Assembly (NCBI GenBank): GCA_021296375.1 | Contig: JAGWAQ010000101.1 | Span: 1 to 6,239 of the forward strand | Source: Alphaproteobacteria bacterium | GTDB lineage: Bacteria; Pseudomonadota; Alphaproteobacteria; Puniceispirillales; UBA1172 | Length of the DNA: 6,239 nt | Direction of reading: 5' to 3' | Shown: in pieces, positions 1 to 5,470 of the stretch | Numbering within the stretch: position 1 is the first letter of the stretch | How the letters are laid out: the number at the start of each line of letters is the position of its first letter | Program-made: the position numbers and the translations under genes | The notes under the pieces: model-generated | Database searches by the model: none | The model's input: the letters and a program-made list of their open reading frames with translations, nothing else | What the model was told of the DNA's origin: nothing

Positions 1-84
1 ACCAAGCCCCGCGGTCAGATTGAAGGTGAATTCCGCCGCTATTGATGCGCTGTATGAAAACCGTACATCTGTCTCTTCAAGCAT
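1..84 (-). CDS. thiQ: ThiQ, ATP-binding subunit of thiamine ABC transporter (5' end only)
   Basis: Only the first 28 codons are inside the window. They read M-L-E-E-T-D-V-R-F-S-Y at the start and end in N-L-T-A-G-L-G. From memory this matches the N-terminal layout of ThiQ (a short strand, an aromatic near residues 9-11, then the second strand before the Walker A loop); Walker A itself would lie just beyond the edge. The ATG (82-84) lies inside the end of thiP: ATGCTTGA contains both the thiQ start and the thiP TGA, an 8-nt overlap that implies translational coupling. A purine-rich GGGGG a few bases upstream may act as a weak ribosome binding site. ThiQ would be the cytoplasmic ATPase that energises ThiP. 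The short fragment limits certainty, but reading frame, position after thiB-thiP and N-terminal sequence all agree. Confidence 0.85.
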   Translation of the reverse strand, partial: MLEETDVRFSYSASIAAEFTFNLTAGLG

Positions 85-1720
85 ATCTGCCCCCGATCAC
101 CAGCCGCATGATGACCCGTGCCGCGCCAAACATCAACACCGTCATGAGCATCAGCACAAGCGCCAGCCCGGCGGCTTCACCGGTGGCGTATTTGCCCTGC
201 AATTGATAGAGCATCCACGGCAAGGTCTTGAACCCGTCATGGGCGAACAGGGCGATCACCCCCAAATCACCAATCGACAGCGCCGCGGTCAATCCCATCA
301 CCACCGCCAGGTCATGCCGTAACACCGGCAAGGTCAGCACCCTCATGCGAGTGCCGCCGGAAACCCCGAGCATTGTCGCCAGCCGGTCCTGCTGGCGGAT
401 GACGGTGGTCAGGCGACGTTCCAGAAGACGCACCGCAAAGGGCAGGGCGAGCAGAACATTGGCCATCACCACCACCCCGAAGGCATTGGCAAAAACATCC
501 CCGTAATGGCGCAGGGCAATAAAACTGGCGGTCCCCAGCACCACGGAAGGGATGACCAGATACAGCATCACCCCGCCATCCAGCAGAATATTGGCGGCGG
601 CGGCAAAGCGGGTGCCGCCCAACCGGTGGGGCAGGGCCAGATGAGCGCGCGCCTGCGCCATGCCGAACGCCAGCACCGTCACCATCACCGCGCTGATCGA
701 GGAGATCGACAGACTGACCCCAAGCGATGACCAGAACTGCGGGCGGGATAAAAGCTTGACCAATCCGGGGTTAAAACCGTTTAACGCCACCATCACCATC
801 GGCAGGAACACCAGCACCGCGGAGCCGCAAAGAACAAGAAGATCAAGTATTGTATCGGTTGTGTTCAAATCCTTGCGGAAGGACAGTTCAGGTGATGCGT
901 TGATATGTTGGGTCAGGGTATTGCGGCTTGTCACCGCCATGATGGCCACCACCACGGCGGCACAGGCAAACTGGATCAGGGACAAGCCCGCCGCCGCCGC
1001 AAGATCAAAGTCAAACCGGATGGCGGAATAGATTTCCACCTCAAGCGTGGTGACTTTCGGCCCGCCCCCCAGCATCAGCACCAGCGCAAATGACGTAAAA
1101 CACAACAGGAACACCAAAGATGACACGCCGGGTACCGCCGAGATCAGGGCAGGGAGTTCAACATGGCGAAACCGCTGCCCCCTCGACATCCCCAATAATG
1201 CCGCCAGTCGCCATTGCGATGATGGCACCGCCAGAAGCAGCGGCATAAACACCCGCATCATCAGCGGCACATTGAGCATCATAAGCGCCAGCACCACGCC
1301 ATGAAGCCCGTAAATGCTCAGCTCACATCCGCCAAAGGCATAGGCGCACCAGTCCGCCACCAGCCCGTTGCGCCCCCATACCGCCAGCAACCCGGTGGCG
1401 GCGACAGTGGTGGGCAGAACCATCGCCAGGCTGATGATGAGCACAAACCCGTTCATCCCCCACCACCGCCGTCGCCGCGCAAGGGCGATCGACGCCGGAA
1501 TGGCGACACCAAGGCTCATGATAACGGAAAGGGCGGCCTGATAACTGGCGCTTTTAAGGCTGTAGACAAGGCGCGAGAGTTCAAGAGCGGCGAACACCGG
1601 TCTGCCGTCATCAGCCCAGATCAGCACCAGCATGGCGGCCAGGCCCAGGGCAAGCAAAACCCCCGCCACCATGATGCCGATCAGGGCAGGGGTGCGGGGG
1701 TAATGTCGAAAGGTGGTCAT
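77..1720 (-). CDS. thiP: ThiP, thiamine/TPP ABC transporter permease (fused two-domain)
   Basis: Inner-membrane permease that carries thiamine, thiamine monophosphate or TPP from ThiB into the cytoplasm, driven by ThiQ. The 547 residues match the family's usual size (E. coli ThiP is about 536). About twelve hydrophobic segments are visible, beginning at roughly residues 13-35, 60-80, 92-114, 138-164, 198-222 and 244-263, with six more from 291 to 541. Both halves carry an EAA-type loop that contacts the ATPase: LAALLGMSRG...ELP near 172-190 and LATMLGVSGG...LP near 447-465, so two permease domains are fused. Other family-like stretches are LGGGPKVTTLEVEIY (217-231), LSIGDLGVIALF (481-492) and KTLPWMLYQ (498-506). 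The ATG is 24 bp after the thiB stop and has no clear Shine-Dalgarno, so it probably depends on coupling to thiB translation. It overlaps thiQ by 8 bp. Confidence 0.95.
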   Translation of the reverse strand: MTTFRHYPRTPALIGIMVAGVLLALGLAAMLVLIWADDGRPVFAALELSRLVYSLKSASYQAALSVIMSLGVAIPASIALARRRRWWGMNGFVLIISLAMVLPTTVAATGLLAVWGRNGLVADWCAYAFGGCELSIYGLHGVVLALMMLNVPLMMRVFMPLLLAVPSSQWRLAALLGMSRGQRFRHVELPALISAVPGVSSLVFLLCFTSFALVLMLGGGPKVTTLEVEIYSAIRFDFDLAAAAGLSLIQFACAAVVVAIMAVTSRNTLTQHINASPELSFRKDLNTTDTILDLLVLCGSAVLVFLPMVMVALNGFNPGLVKLLSRPQFWSSLGVSLSISSISAVMVTVLAFGMAQARAHLALPHRLGGTRFAAAANILLDGGVMLYLVIPSVVLGTASFIALRHYGDVFANAFGVVVMANVLLALPFAVRLLERRLTTVIRQQDRLATMLGVSGGTRMRVLTLPVLRHDLAVVMGLTAALSIGDLGVIALFAHDGFKTLPWMLYQLQGKYATGEAAGLALVLMLMTVLMFGAARVIMRLVIGGRYA

Positions 1721-1744
1721 GCGAAGGACGCGCGAAGGTGAGGG

Positions 1745-2758
1745 TTACTGGCTCAAGCCATCAACCCAGGCGGCGGTCCAGGCCTTGCGGTTGCGTGCCA
1801 CTTCTTCAGGTGAAAAGAGAAAGCTTTTCTGTGGGCTGATCAAACCGTCAAACCCGGCCGGCACAGCGCCCGCTTTAGCGGCGGGGTACATCCAGTTGGT
1901 GGTCGGCAGAATCGACTGCATTTCAGCTTCCATCAAGCGTTCCAGGAAGAGGGCGGCAAGCGCCGGCTTGTCGGAAGACTTCAGGATCCCCGCGACTTCG
2001 ACCTGCATGTAATGGCCGTCGGTGAATTCCGCCGCCGCGAAATTATCCTTGCCTTCGGCGATCAGGTGATAAGCCGGTGAGGTGGAATAGGACAGCACCA
2101 TATCCGCTTCGCCTTCAAGGAACATGGAATAGGCGTCCCACCAGCCCTTGGTGACGGTGACAAGCTTTGGCGCCAGTTTCGCCCAGACTTCAGGGGCTTT
2201 ATCCCCATAAACCGCATTGACCCACAGCATCAGCCCAAGCCCCGGGGTCGCTGTCCGGGGGTCCTGAATAACGATTTTCAGGTCATTATCAGCCGAAAGA
2301 AGTTCATCGAACGACGTCGGGACCTTGGCCAGACGGCTGGTGTCATAGTTAAAGGCAAAATAACCCCAGTCAAACGGCACAAAGGTTTCATCTGCCCAAA
2401 AACCCACATCAGCGGGCAGGGCAAGGGTGCCGCGTGTCGCCAGGCCGTGCGCACGGAAAAGGCCGGTTTCCGCCGCGATCGACGTCAGGCTGGTGTCAAG
2501 GCCAAGGGCAACATCAGCTTTCGTGCTGGCGCCCTCAAGCTGAATGCGGCTCAGTATCCCGACGGAGCTTTCCAGCCCCACAAAGGTCAGGGTGCAGTTG
2601 CAGGTTTTCTCAAACTCCGCCTTGATCTGCGGGCCCGGCCCCCAGTCCGAGGCAAAACTGTCATAGGTATAGACCACCAGTTCAGGCTTGTCCGCCGCTT
2701 GCGCAACGGGCAGGGTCAGGCCAAGGGCGGCCATAGCAATCGTTAAATATTTCAGCAT
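1745..2758 (-). CDS. thiB: ThiB, periplasmic thiamine-compound binding protein
   Basis: Solute-binding protein that captures thiamine, TMP or TPP in the periplasm and delivers it to ThiP. I place the start at the ATG at 2756-2758 rather than the in-frame alternative start 12 codons upstream. GGAG sits 6 nt before this ATG, and it gives a clean signal peptide (M-L-K-Y..., cleavage after A-Q-A, residue 21). The product is 337 residues, close to E. coli ThiB. Family-specific stretches are YTYDSFASDWGPGP (30-43), the paired CNC (53-55), ADVALGLD (81-88), TFVPFDWGYFAF (125-136), QDPRTATPGLGLMLW (165-179), TVTKGWWDAY (201-210), LSYSTSPAY (222-230) and NWMYP (288-292). Aromatic residues in the first and last three of these form the ligand pocket in the E. 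coli structure, as I recall it. First gene of the operon, behind a TPP riboswitch; thiP follows after 24 bp. Confidence 0.96.
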   Translation of the reverse strand: MLKYLTIAMAALGLTLPVAQAADKPELVVYTYDSFASDWGPGPQIKAEFEKTCNCTLTFVGLESSVGILSRIQLEGASTKADVALGLDTSLTSIAAETGLFRAHGLATRGTLALPADVGFWADETFVPFDWGYFAFNYDTSRLAKVPTSFDELLSADNDLKIVIQDPRTATPGLGLMLWVNAVYGDKAPEVWAKLAPKLVTVTKGWWDAYSMFLEGEADMVLSYSTSPAYHLIAEGKDNFAAAEFTDGHYMQVEVAGILKSSDKPALAALFLERLMEAEMQSILPTTNWMYPAAKAGAVPAGFDGLISPQKSFLFSPEEVARNRKAWTAAWVDGLSQ

Positions 2759-2764
2759 CTTACG

Positions 2765-2768
2765 CTCC
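2765..2768 (-). promoter_or_regulatory. Ribosome binding site of thiB
   Basis: GGAG on the minus strand, 6 nt before the ATG at 2758. It decides the thiB start in favour of the short N-terminus. No complementary stretch that would obviously mask it is visible in the aptamer, so how the riboswitch reaches this site is not evident by eye. Confidence 0.75.
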
Positions 2769-2831
2769 AGAATGGTTGTCGCAGGTAAAGACACTGTCGG
2801 GGGTGATTGGTGACACGGGCTTGTGTCCGTT
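2765..2831 (-). promoter_or_regulatory. Expression platform between TPP aptamer and thiB
   Basis: This is the leader RNA between the 3' side of the aptamer and the thiB ribosome binding site. It contains a small hairpin, GACAC / GTGTC with a 6-nt loop, at roughly 2812-2827. A second GTGTC further downstream (near 2789-2793) could compete for the same GACAC. There is no run of U residues, so an intrinsic attenuator is not supported. Control at translation initiation (or Rho-dependent termination), as is common for Gram-negative TPP riboswitches, is the likelier mechanism. The switching helices are not resolved here. Confidence 0.5.
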
Positions 2832-2914
2832 CTCTTTCCTCCGCCAGCATAACCTGGTTCAGGTTCAATGGGTTTATCTCAGCCGTGAACGTATCTTCAC
2901 CGCACCCCAAGAGT
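2831..2914 (-). ncRNA. TPP riboswitch (thi-box) aptamer
   Basis: Read on the minus strand, the hallmark elements appear in order: GGGGTGC (2902-2908), a P3-type arm, CTGAGA (2877-2882), ACCC, then GAACCTGAACCAGG followed by TTATGCTGGCGGAGG (2838-2866). These are the most conserved blocks of the thi box: CUGAGA binds the pyrimidine part of TPP, and the GAACCUG...CAGG / GCUGGCGGAGG part binds the pyrophosphate. P1 is closed by CTCTT (2909-2913) pairing with AAGAG (2832-2836). The aptamer is about 83 nt, a normal size. It lies about 70 nt upstream of thiB on the same strand, so TPP should repress synthesis of its own importer. Confidence 0.96.
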
Positions 2915-2921
2915 TGCGTTT

Positions 2922-2950
2922 AGCCTAATCCCGAGAGGGCGAGTTGTCAA
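2922..2950 (-). promoter_or_regulatory. Sigma-70-type promoter of the thi operon
   Basis: On the minus strand a perfect TTGACA (-35, 2945-2950) is followed by exactly 17 bp and TAGGCT (-10-like, 2922-2927, keeping the first T, the A and the last T of the consensus). Transcription would start near A2914-A2915, at the 5' foot of riboswitch P1. The -10 is weak but the -35 and spacing are ideal. No other candidate lies between the upstream terminator and the aptamer. The leader from this start to the thiB ATG would be about 157 nt. Confidence 0.7.
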
Positions 2951-2980
2951 AAAAAATCCCGGCGCAGGGCCGGGATCCTT
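2949..2980 (-). terminator. Intrinsic terminator ending the secreted-protein unit
   Basis: An 8-bp perfect stem, ATCCCGGC (2956-2963) with GCCGGGAT (2969-2976), and a 5-nt loop. On the minus strand it is followed directly by eight T residues (2949-2956); flanking A and G residues can extend the stem by A-U and G-U pairs. The orientation fits termination of transcripts coming from the 117-residue protein gene, about 65 bp downstream of its stop codon. The T-tract abuts and partly forms the -35 box of the thi promoter. Confidence 0.9.
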
Positions 2981-3015
2981 GAGAAGATTGATCATCACAC
3001 GATATATAAATGTCG

Positions 3016-3031
3016 CATAATGGATATTATG
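3016..3031. repeat. Perfect short inverted repeat in the 3' untranslated region
   Basis: CATAAT (3016-3021) and ATTATG (3026-3031) are exact reverse complements around a 4-nt loop. This gives an AT-rich 6-bp hairpin about 12 bp past the stop of the 117-residue protein gene. No T-run follows, so it is not a terminator by itself. It may be a minor 3' structure ahead of the real terminator, or chance in AT-rich DNA. Confidence 0.4.
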
Positions 3032-3042
3032 TTAGATAACCG

Positions 3043-3396
3043 CTAGCTGCAGTTGTGAAGCGTGGTTGAGTTATCTGCAGTCACAGAGAGCTTTGGCGGG
3101 TTATCATAACCTTTCGCCACAAGGCTGTTGTAGGTCGAGTTGTCGAGGTTCAGGGTATAGACATCTGTTGATGAGTTGTAGGAACCGGAACCGGACAGGC
3201 TGACGGGGCTTGCGTCAGAAGAGCTGGTTTTAAACTGCAGGGCAATTGACGAGGTGTTGGTTGGAGTGTCATCAAAGGTCACGGTAACACCCGCCTTTGA
3301 AGAGCCTGTACCATCAACAAAACAGTCGACCGAGCTAACGCCGGCGGCGGCTGGTGATGCAATCAGAACAGTTGCACAAACAAGACGTTTCAACAT
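3043..3396 (-). CDS. Small secreted protein of unknown function, 117 residues
   Basis: I do not recognise a family. Residues 1-18 form a Sec signal peptide (M-L-K-R, then a hydrophobic run, cleavage after A-A-A, before G-V-S-S). The cysteine at 7 lies inside the signal and does not form a lipobox. The mature part is about 99 residues, rich in Ser, Thr, Asn and Asp, with alternating short hydrophobic stretches that suggest a beta-sandwich. It has only two mature cysteines: C25 near the new N-terminus and C116, second from the end, which could form a disulfide joining the two ends. Two D-N-S-T motifs occur (85-88 and 108-111). The start is firm: AAGGAG lies 6 nt before the ATG. The gene lies 54 bp after the 615-residue protein gene with no terminator between, so co-transcription is likely. 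The precursor of a minor surface or pilus-like subunit is possible but unproven. Confidence 0.85.
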   Translation of the reverse strand: MLKRLVCATVLIASPAAAGVSSVDCFVDGTGSSKAGVTVTFDDTPTNTSSIALQFKTSSSDASPVSLSGSGSYNSSTDVYTLNLDNSTYNSLVAKGYDNPPKLSVTADNSTTLHNCS

Positions 3397-3402
3397 TTAT
3401 AT

Positions 3403-3408
3403 CTCCTT
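3403..3408 (-). promoter_or_regulatory. Strong ribosome binding site of the 117-residue protein gene
   Basis: AAGGAG on the minus strand with 6-nt spacing to the ATG at 3396. It follows within a few bases of the second copy of the 20-bp tandem repeat. It is the best Shine-Dalgarno in the secreted-protein cluster and suggests the small product is made in larger amounts than its neighbour. Confidence 0.8.
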
Positions 3409-3448
3409 TTAGATAAACAACGTGTGAATTAGATAAACAACGTGTGAA
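3409..3448. repeat. Perfect 20-bp tandem duplication
   Basis: Two identical head-to-tail copies of TTAGATAAACAACGTGTGAA, at 3409-3428 and 3429-3448. They fill nearly all of the 54-bp gap between the stop of the 615-residue protein gene and the ribosome binding site of the 117-residue protein gene. A two-copy exact repeat points to a recent duplication or a doubled recognition site. No internal dyad of note is visible. Confidence 0.95.
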
Positions 3449-3450
3449 GG

Positions 3451-5298
3451 TTACGAACAATCGGGTAGATCAGCGCAGGCATAGTATTTGGTTGCGGAGA
3501 ACGAAGAACCTCCACAATACCAGTAGCCATTATGTTTCCTTGATTTCGGCTCCCAACCGCCGGTGCAGGTGTTCCAGGCCCCGCTTGTGCCAGGGTAGCC
3601 TTCATCCGTAGCGGAGGCGAACAAACCCGTGCCTGTCGACCCAAACTCGCCGTCATACTCACTCTTCGTTGCAAGTCGGCCACCAAGGGCAACACAGGCA
3701 TTATAGGCCGCCTGACGGTTTTGACTGTCGGTACTGTAGGTTTTAAGGCCATTCGACGCGCCGGATACGGCGGCAGTAATATTATATGAACGGGTGTAAT
3801 CCTTTGTGTAGGCAGGTGTGTAGATGTTCAGCGAAGCCCGGATTGTTGCTGTCGCGGTCCCGCTTGTTGCATATGACGATGGCATCACCAGGTCATTGCC
3901 ATTGAGCGTCCAGCCTGTTGGGCCAGAAACAAGGGTGCAGGTCCATTGCGGGTGGCCACAAGTGCCGGCAATCGGGAAGTTATATGACGTTGAACAGCCG
4001 GCGGTAGGAAGAGATGACGGGGCCGGAATAGAGGCGTTATCCGCCACATTAACCATCAACCCGCGCATCAATGAATTCACTTTTGAGGTCACATCACTGA
4101 CACTAGATGACGCCGACAAATCACTTGAGGTCAGTGAAGCCTTGAGCAAGGTCCAGCATGATGAGTTTGCTGAAGCGCCGCAGTAATTGCCATCAATAAC
4201 AGCTTTACTGGAGTTGTCGACACCGACATCCTGAAGCAGCGATGTTGTCAATGCGGAGGCCGGGTAATCGGAATCGCCACCATCAATAATTTTACCAACC
4301 TTGAAGGCATTGGCTTTCGGCTCGGTAAACGCGTTGGCACAGGTGTTCAGGTCAGCCACCACGTTGGAGCTGCCGGAAATGCACTGGCCAAGGTAATCCA
4401 GATGAAGCGTGCTGGAGGTATTCAGCGCAGCCGCCGCCGAGGTCGAGTTGTCCATCGCCAGAATCGTCGCGACATTGCTTGACGTCAGGCTGCTGGAGGA
4501 CGCATTATCCGCAAGGTTAATGGCCGTCTGCAATGACGCCCAGTTTGCACTGGTGGTGGTGCATGTATTGGCACCACCGGTGTTGCTGTCGGTGCTGGAA
4601 TAGCACGACTGGAAATCCGCCAGCGTGAAGTTGGCTTTGTCCGAATTGGCGATAAATGCGTTGGCTTCTGTTTGATCGCTGAACCCCCCTACCGTTTCGG
4701 CGATCAGGGTTTTGATCGAGCTGGTGGTGACACTGGCCAGCGCACTCGGGAACAGGGCCTGAACATCAGAGATCGACTTGGAGGAATCGGCACCGAGAAT
4801 GCTGCTGGTGTAGCCCGCGCTTTCAATCGCCTCATCAAACATGGAGGCCGACAGGTCACTGGCGCTATGGCCAGAGGTGTTGTCATTGACCGCGCCGATT
4901 TTCCAGATAGCGGCATCCTGGTCGCAATCCGAAATGCCATCAATGTCAGTCTGCCAATCGGAAGTATCGGCGGCATCCTGATCAAGCACGGTTTCCAGGT
5001 AATCCAGAACATAATCCGCAAGCGGGCTTGAGCCACATGCCGAGAAGGTGAGACCGGCTTTTTCAAGGTCTTCGGTGCTGAGCGCGCCGTTCTTCAGGTT
5101 ATCAAGTGAATTCCCAAAAACGTCAGCGGACGGGGTTTCGGTCAGGGATTTGGCCGAACCAACAGACCCCACGGAAAAACCGGCGTAAGCACTGGTGGCC
5201 AGCATGGTCGCGCCCGCGACAAGAGCGGCAACACCCAAAACCTTGATGTTGGCCTGACCATCACGAGGGAAGGAAGAAAACTTGAAATTAAAACGCAT
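3451..5298 (-). CDS. Large secreted cysteine-rich repeat protein, unknown function, 615 residues
   Basis: Start chosen at the ATG at 5296-5298; an in-frame TTG six codons earlier is possible but less likely. AAAGAG lies 9 nt upstream. A basic stretch of about 22 residues leads to a hydrophobic run and an A-Y-A cleavage site (residue 39). The mature protein is rich in Ser, Thr, Ala, Asp and Asn and has 16 cysteines. Residues about 70-430 hold degenerate units: an L-[ST]-[ST]-x-x-[LIV] helix start (189, 270, 349) followed by a cysteine pair (C232/C246, C306/C320, C373/C381), at a period near 80. Residues about 435-510 contain Cys-Gly-His and a T-L-V-S-G-P-T-G-W-T-L-N-G stretch resembling small Ig-like bacterial domains. 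Residues about 525-615 (ACVALGGRLATKSEYD, then C-T-G-G-W and a Cys-rich end) resemble C-type-lectin-like or Link folds. Probably a surface adhesin or pilus-associated protein; this is inference. Precedes the 117-residue protein gene. Confidence 0.88.
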   Translation of the reverse strand: MRFNFKFSSFPRDGQANIKVLGVAALVAGATMLATSAYAGFSVGSVGSAKSLTETPSADVFGNSLDNLKNGALSTEDLEKAGLTFSACGSSPLADYVLDYLETVLDQDAADTSDWQTDIDGISDCDQDAAIWKIGAVNDNTSGHSASDLSASMFDEAIESAGYTSSILGADSSKSISDVQALFPSALASVTTSSIKTLIAETVGGFSDQTEANAFIANSDKANFTLADFQSCYSSTDSNTGGANTCTTTSANWASLQTAINLADNASSSSLTSSNVATILAMDNSTSAAAALNTSSTLHLDYLGQCISGSSNVVADLNTCANAFTEPKANAFKVGKIIDGGDSDYPASALTTSLLQDVGVDNSSKAVIDGNYCGASANSSCWTLLKASLTSSDLSASSSVSDVTSKVNSLMRGLMVNVADNASIPAPSSLPTAGCSTSYNFPIAGTCGHPQWTCTLVSGPTGWTLNGNDLVMPSSYATSGTATATIRASLNIYTPAYTKDYTRSYNITAAVSGASNGLKTYSTDSQNRQAAYNACVALGGRLATKSEYDGEFGSTGTGLFASATDEGYPGTSGAWNTCTGGWEPKSRKHNGYWYCGGSSFSATKYYACADLPDCS

Positions 5299-5307
5299 GA
5301 TACCAAA

Positions 5308-5313
5308 CTCTTT
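5308..5313 (-). promoter_or_regulatory. Likely ribosome binding site of the 615-residue protein gene
   Basis: AAAGAG on the minus strand, 9 nt before the ATG at 5298. It is moderate in match and slightly far in spacing. It overlaps the alternative TTG start region, which argues that the ATG rather than the TTG is used. Confidence 0.5.
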
Positions 5314-5350
5314 CAATCACAATTGGCTAATTTTAACGCAGTAAAGACGT

Positions 5351-5420
5351 AAAAAAAACCCTAAATTATTAGTTAATACTTATGGATGTGTTCACAATTT
5401 TGTGATCAGCCATAAGGGTT
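5351..5420 (-). terminator. Possible terminator / structured element with nested inverted repeats
   Basis: On the minus strand AACCCT (5415-5420) can pair with AGGGTT (5357-5362). Inside lie CTTATGG / CCATAAG (5379-5385 with 5410-5416, sharing two bases with the outer arm) and an inner TCACAA / TTGTGA dyad around two bases (5392-5405). The outer arm runs straight into eight T residues (5351-5358, overlapping it by two). This is the expected order for an intrinsic terminator of the upstream gene, but the structure is bulky and AT-rich. The inner dyad could equally be an operator for the 615-residue protein gene. I cannot decide between these. Confidence 0.4.
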
Positions 5421-5470
5421 GTCCACAAAGACGCCCCCTGCCCGTCGTGCCCCCAGGCACTTTCATGGCG

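Larger units (their letters stand above)
5299..5470. other. 172-bp AT-rich intergenic spacer with regulatory candidates
   Basis: This spacer separates the stop of the partial cysteine-rich gene from the 615-residue protein gene. It holds a GC-rich part near the upstream stop, including a 5-bp hairpin GTGCC / GGCAC (5447-5460), a nested inverted repeat (5357-5420), an AT dyad TATTA-GT-TAATA (5367-5378), and an A/T run (5351-5358). No convincing -35/-10 pair was found. TAATAAT on the minus strand (near 5366-5372) is -10-like but has no well-spaced -35. The promoter of the 615-residue protein gene, if it has its own, should be here. Confidence 0.6.

Noticed and set aside
20..1741. Several plus-strand open frames opposite thiP
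   Set aside because: Antisense shadows of a well-supported GC-rich gene; translations are rich in His, Arg, Gln and Pro and show no domain.
2759..2794. Longer N-terminus for ThiB beginning 12 codons upstream (M-S-L-P...)
   Set aside because: The downstream ATG has GGAG at the right distance and gives a standard signal peptide; the extension would put a charged stretch before it.
3001..3042. Insertion sequence or attachment-site remnant in the AT-rich gap
   Set aside because: Only a 6-bp hairpin is visible; no terminal inverted repeats, target duplication, tRNA or integrase.
3409..3448. The tandem 20-mers as a minimal CRISPR array
   Set aside because: There are only two copies and no spacer between them, so this is a simple tandem duplication.
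3429..3752. 107-codon minus-strand frame overlapping the end of the 615-residue protein gene
   Set aside because: Different frame from the real gene, runs through the tandem repeat, no signal or ribosome site.
4672..5066. About 120-codon open frames on both strands inside the 615-residue protein gene
   Set aside because: They lie wholly inside a gene with a clear signal peptide, and their Pro/Arg-rich translations are typical of out-of-frame reading.
5299..5316. TTG start for the 615-residue protein (six extra residues)
   Set aside because: TTG starts are rare, no ribosome site precedes it, and the AAAGAG just after it serves the ATG at 5298.
5447..5460. GTGCC/GGCAC hairpin as a terminator of the partial gene
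   Set aside because: Short 5-bp stem without a following T-run; the structure near 5351-5420 is a better candidate.
5395..5466. 24-codon reading frame on the minus strand starting 4 nt after the stop of the partial gene
   Set aside because: No Shine-Dalgarno, unremarkable composition, and it ends inside the inverted repeats; most likely not translated.
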